A stretch of 64,000 nucleotides of DNA from Microbulbifer harenosus (GCF_005771435.1 NZ_VANI01000009.1:124001-188000); one strand, 5' to 3'. Numbered from the stretch's first letter, positions 36,091 to 45,454 are shown. Numbers and translations are program-made. Notes: generated from the sequence alone by a model not told the origin.

Positions 36091-37770
36091 ATGAGCGAGA
36101 GCTTTGCTGAACTATTTGAAGAGAGCCTGAAAAGCGTTGAAATGGCACCGGGTGCGATTGTTACCGGTGTTGTAATCGACGTGGACAAAGACTGGGTTAC
36201 CGTACACGCGGGCCTGAAGTCTGAAGGTGTGATTCCTGCGGAACAGTTCAAGAACGAGAAAGGCGAACTGCTGCTGCAGGTGGGCGACGAAGTACAGGTT
36301 GCCCTGGAAGCGGTTGAAGACGGTTTCGGTGAAACCCGTCTGTCCCGTGAAAAAGCCAAGCGCGCTGAAGCCTGGAAAATCCTCGACGCTGCACACGCTG
36401 CAGACGAAGTGGTTAAAGGTGTTATCAGCGGCAAGGTTAAAGGCGGCTTTACTGTTGACGTTGCCAACATCCGCGCGTTCCTGCCGGGTTCTCTGGTAGA
36501 CGTTCGTCCGGTTCGCGACACCGCGCACCTGGAAGGCAAAGAGCTCGACTTCAAAGTCATCAAGCTGGACGCCAAGCGCAACAACGTTGTTGTTTCCCGT
36601 CGCGCTGTGATGGAAGCGGCCAACAGCGAAGAGCGCGAAGCTCTGCTGGCCAGCCTGCAAGAAGGTATGGCAGTTAAAGGTATCGTGAAGAACCTGACCG
36701 ACTACGGCGCGTTCGTAGATCTGGGCGGTATCGACGGCCTGCTGCACATCACCGATATGGCGTGGAAGCGTATCAAGCATCCGAGCGAGATTGTGAACGT
36801 TGGCGACGAAATCGAAGTCAAGGTTCTGAAGTTCGACCGCGATCGCAGCCGTGTATCCCTGGGTCTGAAGCAACTGGGCGAAGATCCGTGGGTATCCATC
36901 AAGCAGCGTTACCCGGAGAACAGCCGCGTGAAGGCTGTTGTCACCAACCTGACCGACTACGGCTGCTTCGCAGAGCTGGAAGAAGGCGTGGAAGGTCTGG
37001 TACACGTTTCCGAAATGGATTGGACCAACAAGAACATCCACCCGTCCAAAGTTGTCAATGTTGGCGACGAGGTCGAGGTAATGATTCTGGACATCGACGA
37101 AGAGCGTCGTCGTATCTCCCTGGGTATCAAACAGTGCCAGGAAAACCCCTGGGACGCGTTCGCGCGTAAGTTTGCCAAGGGCGACAAAATCTCCGGTAAG
37201 ATCAAGTCCATCACCGACTTCGGTATCTTCATCGGTCTGGACGGCAGCATCGACGGTCTGGTTCACCTGTCCGACATCTCCTGGAACGAAGCTGGCGAAG
37301 AAGCCGTGCGCAAGTTCAAGAAGGGCGACGAGCTGGAAACCGTTATCCTGGGTATCGACTCCGACCGCGAGCGTATCTCCCTGGGTATCAAGCAGCTGGA
37401 ATCCGATCCGTTCTCTGACTACGTTGCCACCAACGATCGCGGCAGCATCGTGACCGGTACCGTGAAAGAAGTTGATGCCAAGCAGGCGATCATCACCCTG
37501 GCGGACGAAGTGGAAGGTGTTCTGCGCGCTTCCGAAATCAGCCGCGATAAGGTTGAAGATGCCCGTAATGCCCTGAAAGAAGGCGAAGAAGTTGAGACCA
37601 AGATCACCAGCGTGGATCGTAAGAACCGCGTGATCAGCCTCTCCATCAAAGCCAAGGATCAGGACGACGAGAAGCAGGCCATCAAGGATCACAGCAAGAA
37701 GCAGGCTGAGCAGGTTCAGCCGGCGACTATCGGTGACCTGATCAAGGCGCAAATGAATAACAAAGACTAA
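36091..37770 (+). CDS. rpsA: 30S ribosomal protein S1
   Basis: 559 residues from ATG 36091 with AGGTAA as ribosome site. Six S1 OB-fold repeats: two degenerate N-terminal ribosome-binding domains, then four RNA-binding repeats with recurring DYGAF(V/I)[34 protein letters not shown] and [20 protein letters not shown] cores. S1 unfolds mRNA leaders on the 30S subunit. Codon use is strongly biased, as expected for a highly expressed gene. A 558-codon antisense ORF over it is a by-product of this bias. Confidence 0.98.
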   Translation: MSESFAELFEESLKSVEMAPGAIVTGVVIDVDKDWVTVHAGLKSEGVIPAEQFKNEKGELLLQVGDEVQVALEAVEDGFGETRLSREKAKRAEAWKILDAAHAADEVVKGVISGKVKGGFTVDVANIRAFLPGSLVDVRPVRDTAHLEGKELDFKVIKLDAKRNNVVVSRRAVMEAANSEEREALLASLQEGMAVKGIVKNLTDYGAFVDLGGIDGLLHITDMAWKRIKHPSEIVNVGDEIEVKVLKFDRDRSRVSLGLKQLGEDPWVSIKQRYPENSRVKAVVTNLTDYGCFAELEEGVEGLVHVSEMDWTNKNIHPSKVVNVGDEVEVMILDIDEERRRISLGIKQCQENPWDAFARKFAKGDKISGKIKSITDFGIFIGLDGSIDGLVHLSDISWNEAGEEAVRKFKKGDELETVILGIDSDRERISLGIKQLESDPFSDYVATNDRGSIVTGTVKEVDAKQAIITLADEVEGVLRASEISRDKVEDARNALKEGEEVETKITSVDRKNRVISLSIKAKDQDDEKQAIKDHSKKQAEQVQPATIGDLIKAQMNNKD

Positions 37771-37818
37771 TAGGTCCTTGCTATTCAAGGCTTCAGCTCC
37801 ATGAGTTGAAGCTGCCCG

Positions 37819-37853
37819 AAAGCCGGACTGGGGTTGCCCAGTCCGGCTTTCTA
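37819..37853 (+). terminator. Rho-independent terminator of rpsA
   Basis: AAAGCCGGACTGGGG (37819-37833) pairs with CCCAGTCCGGCTTT (37837-37850) over about 14 bp with a 3-base loop, then CTATT. Strong stem, short T-run. Confidence 0.85.
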
Positions 37854-37910
37854 TTAGATGATTGCCGCTATTCCAGAATAATCAATGACTTAGAAAGGAT
37901 TGCGGACTGC

Positions 37911-38219
37911 ATGACCAAGTCTGAACTGATCGAAAAGATTGCTCTGAGGTTGGATCAGCTGCCGGTAAAGGATGTCGAGCTGGCGGTCAAAGTCATGTTG
38001 GACACCATGTCGAGTGTCCTTGCGGAAGGGGAGCGGATAGAAATCCGCGGATTTGGCAGCTTTTCCCTGCACTATAGGGCGCCGAGAACCGGGCGCAACC
38101 CCAAAACCGGTGACTCCGTAGAGCTGGCGGGCAAGTATGTGCCGCATTTCAAGCCGGGGAAAGAACTCAGGGACAGGGTAAATCAGCAGTTGCAGCGCGA
38201 CACATATGAAAGCGCGTGA
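37911..38219 (+). CDS. ihfB: Integration host factor subunit beta
   Basis: 102 residues from ATG 37911. Nucleoid DNA-bending protein; pairs with IhfA (gene at 56263). The flexible arm [35 protein letters not shown] with the DNA-intercalating proline is intact, and GFGSFSLH is the HU/IHF core. Position directly after rpsA is conserved in gammaproteobacteria. AGAAAGGA lies upstream at slightly long spacing. Confidence 0.96.
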   Translation: MTKSELIEKIALRLDQLPVKDVELAVKVMLDTMSSVLAEGERIEIRGFGSFSLHYRAPRTGRNPKTGDSVELAGKYVPHFKPGKELRDRVNQQLQRDTYESA

Positions 38220-38295
38220 TTGCCGGGCTGATCGCAGTGAGCTAACACTGTAACGGACTTATCGTTTTTCACTCCTTCGGGAGCCGGAGGTTTTC

Positions 38296-38604
38296 TTGTC
38301 ATTTCTGCGCTGGATTTCGCGTCTGTTGTTTGGGGTGCTGGCTCTTGCCTGTATCGCCCTGGGCGTTTATTTCGCCGTGGATAATCCGGAAAGTATTACG
38401 CCGCGATTTGCCGGTTATCCCTTGTTTGCGGGCAGTGTCGGATTCTGGCTGATCGGTTTTTTATTGATCGGCGCACTGCTGGGATTTCTCGCGAGTCTTT
38501 TGCCCTACTGGACGGAGCGGCGCCGGGTGAAAGGATTGGAGCGCCAGTTGTTGCGCACCGAGCGCGAGCTGCAGACCGTGCGTCGCCAGGTTGCCGGAGA
38601 ATGA
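38296..38604 (+). CDS. lapA: LapA-like lipopolysaccharide assembly protein
   Basis: 102 residues. Start is TTG 38296 with an optimal GGAGG five bases upstream; no ATG fits. Two transmembrane helices (about 8-28 and 45-66) and a basic cytoplasmic coiled-coil tail (ERRRVKGLERQLLRTERELQTVRRQ). In E. coli LapA and LapB form an inner-membrane complex with YejM and FtsH that controls LpxC stability and thus LPS synthesis. It is coupled to lapB: its TGA precedes the lapB start by one base. Confidence 0.88.
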   Translation: MSFLRWISRLLFGVLALACIALGVYFAVDNPESITPRFAGYPLFAGSVGFWLIGFLLIGALLGFLASLLPYWTERRRVKGLERQLLRTERELQTVRRQVAGE

Positions 38605-38605
38605 G

Positions 38606-39793
38606 TTGAGCGACCTGACGTTTTTCATCTTCATTTTTGCGGCCATCGCCATCGGATGGTATCTCGGTCGCAAAAGTGGCAAAAAGAAAGGTGCCAAAAA
38701 CAACCAGCACCACGCCTTGGCGCAATCCTACGCGCAGGGCCTCAATTACCTGCTCAGCGAACGCCACAACGACGCTATCGAAAAATTCATCGATGCGCTC
38801 GAAGTCAGTAGCGCCACCTTTGAAACCCACCTCGCTCTCGGCAACCTACTGCGCAAGCGCGGTGAGCACGATCAGGCCATTCGTGTGCATCAGAACCTGC
38901 TTGCCCGCCCCAGCCTGAATCGGATCAGCCAGCAGAAAGCGCAGCTTGAACTTGCCCGGGACTATATCGCCGCAGGCTGGCTCGACCGCGCAGAGCGCCT
39001 GCTGCAGGAGCTGGTGGAAACCTCTGCTGAGCTGCGCAACACCAGTCTTGAGTACCTGGTAGAGGTATACCGGGATGAACGCGAGTGGGCCAAGGCAATC
39101 CACGCGGTCAATCTGTTGCACGGGCGTCGCTTCAAGCGGTTGCCGGGAGAGTGGGCTCCGGTACAGGCACATTTTTGCTGCGAACTCGCGGAAGAGGCGA
39201 TTAACGGCAAAGACTATCTGAGTGCGCGTAAACATATCGACGCAGCGCTCAATTACGATCGACACTCGGTGCGTGCCAATCTGCTGCTGGGGCGGCTGGA
39301 GTATTTGCTCGGACGCCCCCAAGACGCTATCAAGGTGCTCGAGCGGGTGCCGAAACAGAACCCGGACTATATTCCGGAAATTCTCGATCTGCTGATCACC
39401 TGCTATGAAGCGGTGGATGACGAACAGGGGCTGGAACAATATCTTGGCGCGTTGCTTCGGGAGCATCCGTCCAACAGTGTTCTGATAGCGCTCACCGAGC
39501 GGATTCAACAGCAGAGCGAGGCGGAAGCGGCAGCTTTCATGGGGCAGCAGCTCGCCCTGCGGCCGTCGTTGCGAGGCCTGGGGCATTTTCTCAATCTGCA
39601 TGTCGACAGTGCGGAAGGGCGTTCTCGAGAAAACCTGGCCCTGCTCAAAAACTTGATCGACCAGCTGATCGCCAGTCGCCCCCATTATCGCTGTAATAAT
39701 TGCGGTTTCTCCGGTAATCAATTGCACTGGTTGTGCCCGAGCTGTAAACACTGGGGCAGCGTGCGCTCGGTGAAGGGCATCGAGGGCGAGTAG
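38606..39793 (+). CDS. lapB: LapB (YciM) tetratricopeptide LPS regulator
   Basis: 395 residues from TTG 38606, with GGAG upstream; an earlier TTG (38591) is in frame but lies inside lapA. One N-terminal membrane helix ([16 protein letters not shown]) anchors a cytoplasmic TPR superhelix (about residues 45-350) and a C-terminal rubredoxin-like metal site, [20 protein letters not shown], with four cysteines. LapB delivers LpxC to FtsH and couples LPS production to transport. Both the TPR length and the zinc-binding knuckle match YciM. Confidence 0.93.
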   Translation: MSDLTFFIFIFAAIAIGWYLGRKSGKKKGAKNNQHHALAQSYAQGLNYLLSERHNDAIEKFIDALEVSSATFETHLALGNLLRKRGEHDQAIRVHQNLLARPSLNRISQQKAQLELARDYIAAGWLDRAERLLQELVETSAELRNTSLEYLVEVYRDEREWAKAIHAVNLLHGRRFKRLPGEWAPVQAHFCCELAEEAINGKDYLSARKHIDAALNYDRHSVRANLLLGRLEYLLGRPQDAIKVLERVPKQNPDYIPEILDLLITCYEAVDDEQGLEQYLGALLREHPSNSVLIALTERIQQQSEAEAAAFMGQQLALRPSLRGLGHFLNLHVDSAEGRSRENLALLKNLIDQLIASRPHYRCNNCGFSGNQLHWLCPSCKHWGSVRSVKGIEGE

Positions 39794-39849
39794 CGCCCGT
39801 GCGGGTCGCAACTAGCGGCAAACGTTTTTTTGAAATTTTGAGGTGTTCC

Positions 39850-40566
39850 TTGACTGACTCTGTTGCATCCCCGGTAATTGTGGCGTTGGACTACGACAAT
39901 GCGGAAGCCGCGCTGGCGATGGCTGCGCAACTTGACCCGGCAATATGCCGCGTGAAAGTGGGCAAGGAGCTTTTTACCATCGCTGGCCCGGAGTTGGTGC
40001 GGGTGCTGGTAGGAAAAGGGTTTGACGTATTTCTCGATCTGAAATTTCACGATATTCCCAACACAGTTGCCGCAGCTGTGCGCGCAGCGGCCAACCTGGG
40101 TGTATGGATGGTCAATGTTCACGCCAGTGGCGGCGAGCGGATGATGCGCGCTGCGGTAGAAGCGCTGGCATCGTTCGGTGACAAGCGTCCACTGTTGATC
40201 GGGGTGACGGTGCTGACCAGTACTGCGGAAGAGGAGTTGGCGCCGGTCGGTGTCACCCGGCCATTGAAAGAGCAGGTGCTGGCATTGGCGCAACTGGCAA
40301 AAAACAGTGGTCTCGACGGCGTGGTTTGTTCGGCGATGGAGGCAGAATCTCTCAAGCAATCCTGTGGTAGTGCCTTCTCTCTTGTTACCCCCGGTATCCG
40401 CCCCGCCGGCTCCGCCGCCGATGATCAGCGCAGAATCGTGACACCTGTTGACGCTCTGAAAAATGGCTCGGACTATCTCGTGATCGGGCGGCCGATTACC
40501 GGTGCCGAAGATCCCTCCGCCGCTCTGCGGGCAATTGTGGAGGATATCCGCAGTAGCGGTGTCTGA
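39850..40566 (+). CDS. pyrF: Orotidine 5'-phosphate decarboxylase
   Basis: 238 residues from TTG 39850 ([17 protein letters not shown]) with GAGGTG six bases upstream. Catalyses the last step to UMP. Active-site signature [13 protein letters not shown] near residue 60 contains the Asp-Lys-Asp array; VKVGKELF holds another Lys; the TPGIRP loop and [12 protein letters not shown] form the phosphate site. Positioned after lapAB as in Pseudomonas and E. coli. Confidence 0.96.
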   Translation: MTDSVASPVIVALDYDNAEAALAMAAQLDPAICRVKVGKELFTIAGPELVRVLVGKGFDVFLDLKFHDIPNTVAAAVRAAANLGVWMVNVHASGGERMMRAAVEALASFGDKRPLLIGVTVLTSTAEEELAPVGVTRPLKEQVLALAQLAKNSGLDGVVCSAMEAESLKQSCGSAFSLVTPGIRPAGSAADDQRRIVTPVDALKNGSDYLVIGRPITGAEDPSAALRAIVEDIRSSGV

Positions 40567-40630
40567 TGGACACGAAAGATGAGGCCGCCGCTTTTACCGG
40601 GTCTTATTTTGTGTCCAGTTGTATTTACCT

Positions 40631-40660
40631 GTAACGGCGTGTAATGGCGTGTAATGGCGG
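40631..40660 (+). repeat. Three tandem 10-bp repeats
   Basis: GTAACGGCGT, GTAATGGCGT and GTAATGGCGG follow each other exactly in phase in the gap between pyrF and the helix-hairpin-helix gene. One helical turn each; possibly a protein-binding array or simple slippage product. Confidence 0.6.
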
Positions 40661-40763
40661 AGGGGTCAAAAGCCGGAGAAATTATTGGTAAAGTCAATCC
40701 CTCTTGGGGAAGTATGTGGTCCCATGGAATGAAGACCCATAAACAGACTAAAAGGAATTTACC

Positions 40764-41060
40764 ATGAAACTTTTCCGTATCCCGCTGGCGGCACTCTTCG
40801 CAATTTCACTGTTGCTGCTTAATGTCCAGCAGGTCAGTGCTGAAGAACCTGTTGTTAAGGAGCAGACTCTGATCAACCTGAACACTGCAACAGCGGAGGA
40901 GCTGTCCGCAGCCCTGGAGGGCGTGGGCCCTGCAAAGGCAGAGCTCATCGTCCAATACCGGGACCAGAATGGAAAGTTTTCCAGTATTGAGCAATTGCTC
41001 GAAGTAAAGGGGATTGGAATGGCGACCTTGGAGAAAAACAAGAGTCGGATTCAGTTGTAA
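40764..41060 (+). CDS. Exported helix-hairpin-helix protein (ComEA family)
   Basis: 98 residues with AAGGAA before the ATG. Signal peptide to about residue 26 (LLLLNVQQVSA), then two HhH motifs: INLNTATAEELSAALEGVGPAKAELIVQYR and FSSIEQLLEVKGIGMATLEKNKSRIQL. ComEA-like periplasmic proteins bind double-stranded DNA during natural transformation; short forms like this are common in gammaproteobacteria and at least some are needed for uptake. A gene of this type lies next to the O-antigen locus in Pseudomonas too. Monocistronic, ended by a strong terminator. Confidence 0.88.
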   Translation: MKLFRIPLAALFAISLLLLNVQQVSAEEPVVKEQTLINLNTATAEELSAALEGVGPAKAELIVQYRDQNGKFSSIEQLLEVKGIGMATLEKNKSRIQL

Positions 41061-41072
41061 CCAAATCTCCAG

Positions 41073-41099
41073 ACAGCGCCTCAGGGCGCTGTTTTTTTT
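41073..41099 (+). terminator. Rho-independent terminator
   Basis: ACAGCGCC (41073-41080), loop TCAG, GGCGCTGT (41085-41092) and a T-run through 41099. Perfect 8-bp stem. Confidence 0.93.
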
Positions 41100-41157
41100 C
41101 AGTAATGCCTGATTTTGTGTCGGGGCTGAATTTTTCTAGAGGTGACAATTCAGCGTT

Positions 41158-42087
41158 ATGCGGTGGGTCATTATTGGCAGTTCGGGATATATAGGATCGG
41201 CCTTGTGTCGTTATCTGGTTGACAGGGGGCTCCCTGTTCTCTCGGTTTCTCGCCGTGGTGAGCATATGGAGGGTGCCGATCATCAACAAATCCCGGAGTA
41301 TTCAGATGAATGGTTTCGCGGTCTGTTCAAAGCGGGCGACAGGATCGTATATGCCGCTGGTCTTGCCAGTATTCCCGGGTGTCGCCAACAGCCGGAGCTG
41401 GCGGATTGGCTTAACTGTCGGCTGCCTGTAGCTCTTCTTGAACTGGCCAACGGCGCTGGCGCCGAAAGTTTTCTGTATCTCTCCAGTGTGAAAGCGAAGA
41501 AGGTTTTGTGTGGGGGGATCGCTTGCGAAGATTCCGGGCAGCCCGCCAGCGATCCCTACGGTCAAAGTAAGTGGCGTGCGGAACAGCGATTACTGGCATA
41601 CCCGGGTAAGATTCGGGTCAATGTCCTGCGCCCTGCCGCCGTTTACGGCGAATATGGCGGGAAAGGCGGGGTGCAGGGCGTCCACCGCAGCCGTGCGTTT
41701 GCCTGGAAATCCGGGCTAAGGCGTCTGAGCCGCTACTTCCCGTTTGTTCCGGCGACGGGGTATCGCAGTTTCGTGGCGATTGACGACCTGCTGGTCGCGA
41801 TTGCGTTGCTGGAGGAGCGCGCATGTGACGGTGATATATTCATTGCCGCTGAGCCTGCTTACTACGATCTCGCGGCCATCGGTTCGGCCGCCAGCGGAAG
41901 GCATATGAAGAGCAGCTGTATTATGACGCTATTTATCATGTTGCCATTTGAGATATTGGCAGCTCTGGGTGTTAAGGCAGCTATTCTTGATGCACAGAGA
42001 AGTGAGCTTTATAGTGCGGCGCGGCTGAAAACGCGCCTGGCTTGGCAGCCTAGGGTACGATATGTTGAATTCTTGAGGAGGGGGTGA
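41158..42087 (+). CDS. NAD-dependent nucleotide-sugar epimerase/dehydratase
   Basis: 309 residues. Extended SDR fold: GSSGYIGSALCRYL (residues 6-19), LYLSSVKAKKVL (catalytic serine/threonine strand) and DPYGQSKWRAEQ (Tyr-x3-Lys). Followed, with a one-base overlap, by an undecaprenyl-phosphate sugar-phosphate transferase gene. The same pair (WbpV-like epimerase and WbpL) stands before wbpM in several Pseudomonas O-antigen loci. Likely makes the nucleotide sugar loaded first on the lipid carrier. The ribosome site is weak. Confidence 0.82.
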   Translation: MRWVIIGSSGYIGSALCRYLVDRGLPVLSVSRRGEHMEGADHQQIPEYSDEWFRGLFKAGDRIVYAAGLASIPGCRQQPELADWLNCRLPVALLELANGAGAESFLYLSSVKAKKVLCGGIACEDSGQPASDPYGQSKWRAEQRLLAYPGKIRVNVLRPAAVYGEYGGKGGVQGVHRSRAFAWKSGLRRLSRYFPFVPATGYRSFVAIDDLLVAIALLEERACDGDIFIAAEPAYYDLAAIGSAASGRHMKSSCIMTLFIMLPFEILAALGVKAAILDAQRSELYSAARLKTRLAWQPRVRYVEFLRRG

Positions 42088-42980
42088 TGGGGGCGCTAAT
42101 GCAGTTGTGGTGGATGCCGCTGATGCTGTCCGCCGCCGTGACCGCTGTTGGATTGTGGCTGCTGCTCTCTCGATTGTCCCAGTTTGCTCTGGATACACCC
42201 AACCATCGCTCGCTCCACGAAGTTCCGGTACCGCGTACAGGCGGTTGGGCGATTCTGGGTGGAGTGTCTGTTGGAATCCTAGTGGCGGGAGTGGATTTTT
42301 CTGCTGGTGCTGCGATTGCGTTTTTTCTGTTACTGGCCGTATCACTGGCAGACGACTTGCGTTCTTTGAGTGCCCGGTTTCGATTTGTGGCGCAAATCTC
42401 ATCCGTAACGCTGTTGTCGATTAGCCTGGAGCCGGAGCTTTCCCACTGGTTATTGTGGATCCCACTGGTTGTGACCGGTGTATGGGTTGTCAATTTGTAC
42501 AATTTCATGGACGGCATGGATGGGTTCGCAGGCAGTATGAGCGCTATCGGCTTTGGCGCTCTGGGGTTAATCTGCCTGCGAGAGGAGGCAGGTGAGCTCG
42601 CGGGAATCTGTTTTTTACTTGCGGCAAGTAGTGTCGTGTTTCTGTACTACAATTGGCCGCAGGCGCGAATCTTCATGGGGGATGCCGGGTCAACAGTCAT
42701 CGGGCTTGCCGTCTTTGCTGTCAGTACTGCCGGGTGGCAGCGGGGCGTATTTGACCTAGTGGTTCCACTTCTGATTTTTCTGCCTTTCTGGCTTGATGCC
42801 ACACTGACGCTGTTGGCCAGGGGGGCGAAAGGGGAGCGTTGGTGGGAACCGCACCGACAGCATTTATATCAGCGGGCGGCACTGAAACTCGGCGTGAAAA
42901 CTGCGTTATTTCTAGAAATGACCGTGATGCTATGCACGTCGGCAGCGGCGCTTTTGCTGGTAATATTCGGCTTGGTTTGA
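42087..42980 (+). CDS. Undecaprenyl-phosphate sugar-1-phosphate transferase (WecA/WbpL/MraY family)
   Basis: 297 residues from ATG 42087 (TGATG overlap with the previous gene, GAGGAGGGGG ribosome site). About ten transmembrane segments. Family catalytic motifs: TPNHRSLHEVPVPRTGGWA (DXPNXRSXH-like, residue ~37), SLADDLRSL, NLYNFMDGMDGFAG (NxxNxxDGxDGL-like, residue ~138) and ARIFMGDAGST near 190. It attaches the first sugar of O-antigen repeats to undecaprenyl phosphate on the cytoplasmic face. WbpL is the closest Pseudomonas counterpart by order and length. Confidence 0.9.
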   Translation: MGALMQLWWMPLMLSAAVTAVGLWLLLSRLSQFALDTPNHRSLHEVPVPRTGGWAILGGVSVGILVAGVDFSAGAAIAFFLLLAVSLADDLRSLSARFRFVAQISSVTLLSISLEPELSHWLLWIPLVVTGVWVVNLYNFMDGMDGFAGSMSAIGFGALGLICLREEAGELAGICFLLAASSVVFLYYNWPQARIFMGDAGSTVIGLAVFAVSTAGWQRGVFDLVVPLLIFLPFWLDATLTLLARGAKGERWWEPHRQHLYQRAALKLGVKTALFLEMTVMLCTSAAALLLVIFGLV

Positions 42981-43070
42981 TTCCTAAGCTTAGTTCCATT
43001 GGAAGGTTCTGATGTACTTGTATAGGGGATGGGCCAAGGCGGCCCTGCGAGGGGATACATTGGGGGGAGG

Positions 43071-45071
43071 ATGGTGAGGCGCTTTTACAAAGTCGCACAA
43101 GATAACTACAAGCCGGTATTGATGCTGTGCTATGACCTGTTGATGCTGACCGTGGCTTTTCTGCTGGCGATGACGGTCCGCTTCAACGGTGCGGCGCTTG
43201 TTGCCCACTCCACGATGATGCTGTGTCTTGTCATGACACTGGTTTCCAGCAGCTTCATTTTTCTTCGTCTTGGGCTTTATCGCACGGTCATTCGTTATAT
43301 GGGGCAGCAGGCCTTGGTTGCTGTGCTTCAGGGGGTCACTGCCTCCGCAGTGGTGCTTGCCGTGGCGTCTTACCTCACCTATGCCGGTGTGCCCCGTTCT
43401 GTACCGGTTATTTATTGGTGTTTTGCCCTGATCGCGGTTGGCGGTTCACGCTGGCTGGTGCGCGTCTACTATCAGATGGCGCTGGAAATCCATAAAACCC
43501 GCGTCGCGATCTATGGTGCTGGAACCGCGGGTCTGCAATTGTTCAAGGGATTGGTTCACGGTGAGATGTATAAAACTGTGGCCTTTTTTGACGACAATGC
43601 CTCAAAGCAAAATACCCTGATTGATGGTGTTCTGGTTTACAGCCCGGCGAATATCCTTGAGGTAATCGCCGAGCGGGACATTTCAGAAGTTTTGTTGGCT
43701 ATGCCCGGTGTTCCCAAGCGGCGCCGGCGGGAAATCACGCGTAACCTGCGGGAGAGAGGGGTTGTGGTGAAGGTCATCCCCGGTATGGAAGAGCTGGTGG
43801 ACAGCGCCGGACGGGTTTCTGATGTTTCCCAGATCTACGAAAACATTCTCGGGCGAGCGCCGGTCGAGCCTCAAAAAGAACTGATTTCTGCGTCAATTGC
43901 CGGCAAAGTGGTTTTGGTGACCGGTGCTGGGGGGTCCATCGGGTCGGAGCTCTGTCGTCAAATTCTGCACTGGGAGCCGGCCAGGCTGATTATGGTCGAG
44001 GCCTCCGAATTTGCCCTCTATCAGATTGAGCGCGAGCTGCGACAGCAGCAGCATGATGAAAATCTTCAGGTAGAAGTGACAGCGCTGTTAGGGGATGTTC
44101 GCAATCGCACCCGCATGAGCGAAATTATTCGATCATTCAGTGTGCACACCATCTACCACGCGGCGGCCTACAAGCATGTGCCTCTGGTAGAACACAATGT
44201 TGTGATGGGCGCTGAAAATAACGTTCTGGGAACCCTGTCTGTGTTGGAGGCGGCGGAAGCCTGTGGGGTTGAGCAGTTTGTACTGGTTTCCACGGATAAA
44301 GCGGTGCGCCCCACGAATGTGATGGGGGCGACCAAACGGCTTGCTGAGCTAATCTGTCAGGATTTTGGCCACCGTTTCGGGCGCACCCGCGTGTGTATGG
44401 TGCGCTTTGGTAACGTGCTTGGGTCTTCGGGCTCCGTTATCCCTTTGTTCACCGATCAGATCAATGCAGGTGGTCCAGTTACCGTTACCCATCCCAAAGT
44501 AACTCGCTATTTCATGACTATCCCTGAGGCTGCACAGCTGGTGTTGCAGGCGGGAAGCATGGGGCGCAAAGGGGAGGTCTTTGTGCTGGATATGGGGGAG
44601 CCGGTGCGAATATTCGACATCGCCTGCCGTCTGATTCAGATCATGGGCCACACTGTGCGCGATGAAACCAACCCTGATGGGGATATTGAAATTCAGATAA
44701 CCGGTCTGCGCCCCGGAGAAAAGTTGTACGAAGAGCTTTTGCTGGGAGATGCGGTGGCAGGAACCGACCATCCGATGATCATGCGCGCGGAAGAGGAGCG
44801 TTTGCCCAGCGAGCAGCTGCAGTTGTTTATTGGTGAGTTGAAAGAGGCTTGTCTCCGCCAGGACGCAGAGGCTGTCCATCGCCTGCTAGTAGCATCGGTA
44901 AAAGATTATGCACCCCGGCAATCGCTGGTTGATACGGTATGGGTCCGGGCTTCGGCGGGAATCGAAGAGGGGCTATCTTCGGTGCCGGTTGTTCGTGCAG
45001 AGATCAAACACCTGCCTGTTACTGCTCATGGAAGAGTGCAGCGTTTGACCGGGGAGGTGCCGGAGGTGTGA
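43071..45071 (+). CDS. wbpM: WbpM/CapD-type UDP-GlcNAc 4,6-dehydratase
   Basis: 666 residues from ATG 43071 with GGGGGGAGG immediately upstream; 14 more in-frame codons are possible. Four N-terminal transmembrane helices (~12-110), a CoA-binding-like Rossmann module (YGAGTAGLQLFKGL, ~145) and a C-terminal SDR dehydratase (VTGAGGSIGSELCRQI at ~285, VSTDKAVRPTNVMGATK with the catalytic TDK...MGATK arrangement). It converts UDP-GlcNAc to the 4-keto-6-deoxy sugar needed for QuiNAc/FucNAc-type O-antigen sugars. Located between the sugar transferase gene and tRNA-Asn, as in P. aeruginosa. Confidence 0.93.
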   Translation: MVRRFYKVAQDNYKPVLMLCYDLLMLTVAFLLAMTVRFNGAALVAHSTMMLCLVMTLVSSSFIFLRLGLYRTVIRYMGQQALVAVLQGVTASAVVLAVASYLTYAGVPRSVPVIYWCFALIAVGGSRWLVRVYYQMALEIHKTRVAIYGAGTAGLQLFKGLVHGEMYKTVAFFDDNASKQNTLIDGVLVYSPANILEVIAERDISEVLLAMPGVPKRRRREITRNLRERGVVVKVIPGMEELVDSAGRVSDVSQIYENILGRAPVEPQKELISASIAGKVVLVTGAGGSIGSELCRQILHWEPARLIMVEASEFALYQIERELRQQQHDENLQVEVTALLGDVRNRTRMSEIIRSFSVHTIYHAAAYKHVPLVEHNVVMGAENNVLGTLSVLEAAEACGVEQFVLVSTDKAVRPTNVMGATKRLAELICQDFGHRFGRTRVCMVRFGNVLGSSGSVIPLFTDQINAGGPVTVTHPKVTRYFMTIPEAAQLVLQAGSMGRKGEVFVLDMGEPVRIFDIACRLIQIMGHTVRDETNPDGDIEIQITGLRPGEKLYEELLLGDAVAGTDHPMIMRAEEERLPSEQLQLFIGELKEACLRQDAEAVHRLLVASVKDYAPRQSLVDTVWVRASAGIEEGLSSVPVVRAEIKHLPVTAHGRVQRLTGEVPEV

Positions 45072-45110
45072 TCTCCTCTGGCCCGTTGGTTTTCAAGCTT
45101 CGTGAAAAAG

Positions 45111-45147
45111 AAAAACCCCGCAACCTTTTCAGGTGCGGGGTTTTTGT
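45111..45147. terminator. Bidirectional terminator between wbpM and tRNA-Asn
   Basis: AAAAACCCCGCA (45111-45122) pairs with TGCGGGGTTTTT (45134-45145), with an extra CCT/AGG extension and one bulge. A and T tails on both sides allow it to end wbpM transcripts and minus-strand tRNA transcripts. Confidence 0.9.
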
Positions 45148-45148
45148 T

Positions 45149-45224
45149 TGGCTCCGCCTGCTGGGCTCGAACCAGCGACCCAATGATTAACAGTCATTTG
45201 CTCTACCAACTGAGCTAAGGCGGA
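45149..45224 (-). tRNA. tRNA-Asn (GTT), copy 2 in transcription order
   Basis: 76 nt including encoded CCA. Acceptor TCCGCCT/AGGCGGA, D-arm AGCTCAGTTGGTAGAGC, anticodon loop CTGTTAA with GTT, TPsiC GGTTCGAGCC. Identical to the copy at 45303-45378; both are transcribed away from uvrB. Confidence 0.97.
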
Positions 45225-45261
45225 ATATCGTGCTTGAGAGGCTCTTCTGGTCTCTCTAAAT

Positions 45262-45297
45262 AAAAACCCCGCAGCATGTTTTTACTGCGAGGTTTTT
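45262..45297 (-). terminator. Terminator between the two tRNA-Asn genes
   Basis: AAAAACCCCGCAG (45262-45274) pairs with CTGCGAGGTTTTT (45285-45297) with one two-base mismatch. Read on the minus strand it ends in a T-run after the first tRNA, so the second tRNA depends on read-through or its own promoter. Confidence 0.7.
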
Positions 45298-45302
45298 CTG
45301 TT

Positions 45303-45378
45303 TGGCTCCGCCTGCTGGGCTCGAACCAGCGACCCAATGATTAACAGTCATTTGCTCTACCAACTGAGCTAAGGCGGA
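45303..45378 (-). tRNA. tRNA-Asn (GTT), promoter-proximal copy
   Basis: 76 nt with encoded CCA, identical to the copy 154 bp away. A promoter with -35 TTGACC and -10 TAAGAT lies just upstream on the minus strand. Confidence 0.97.
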
Positions 45379-45425
45379 ATTGTGTCTGATCGGTCCGTGA
45401 ATGGGGTGTCGTTCAGATGGCGCGT

Positions 45426-45454
45426 ATCTTATAGAGCGCCTCCGGGTAGGTCAA
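45426..45454 (-). promoter_or_regulatory. Promoter of the tRNA-Asn genes
   Basis: On the minus strand TTGACC (45454-45449), 17-bp spacer, TAAGAT (45431-45426), then a GC-rich discriminator (ACGCGCC) typical of stringently controlled stable-RNA promoters. Confidence 0.75.
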
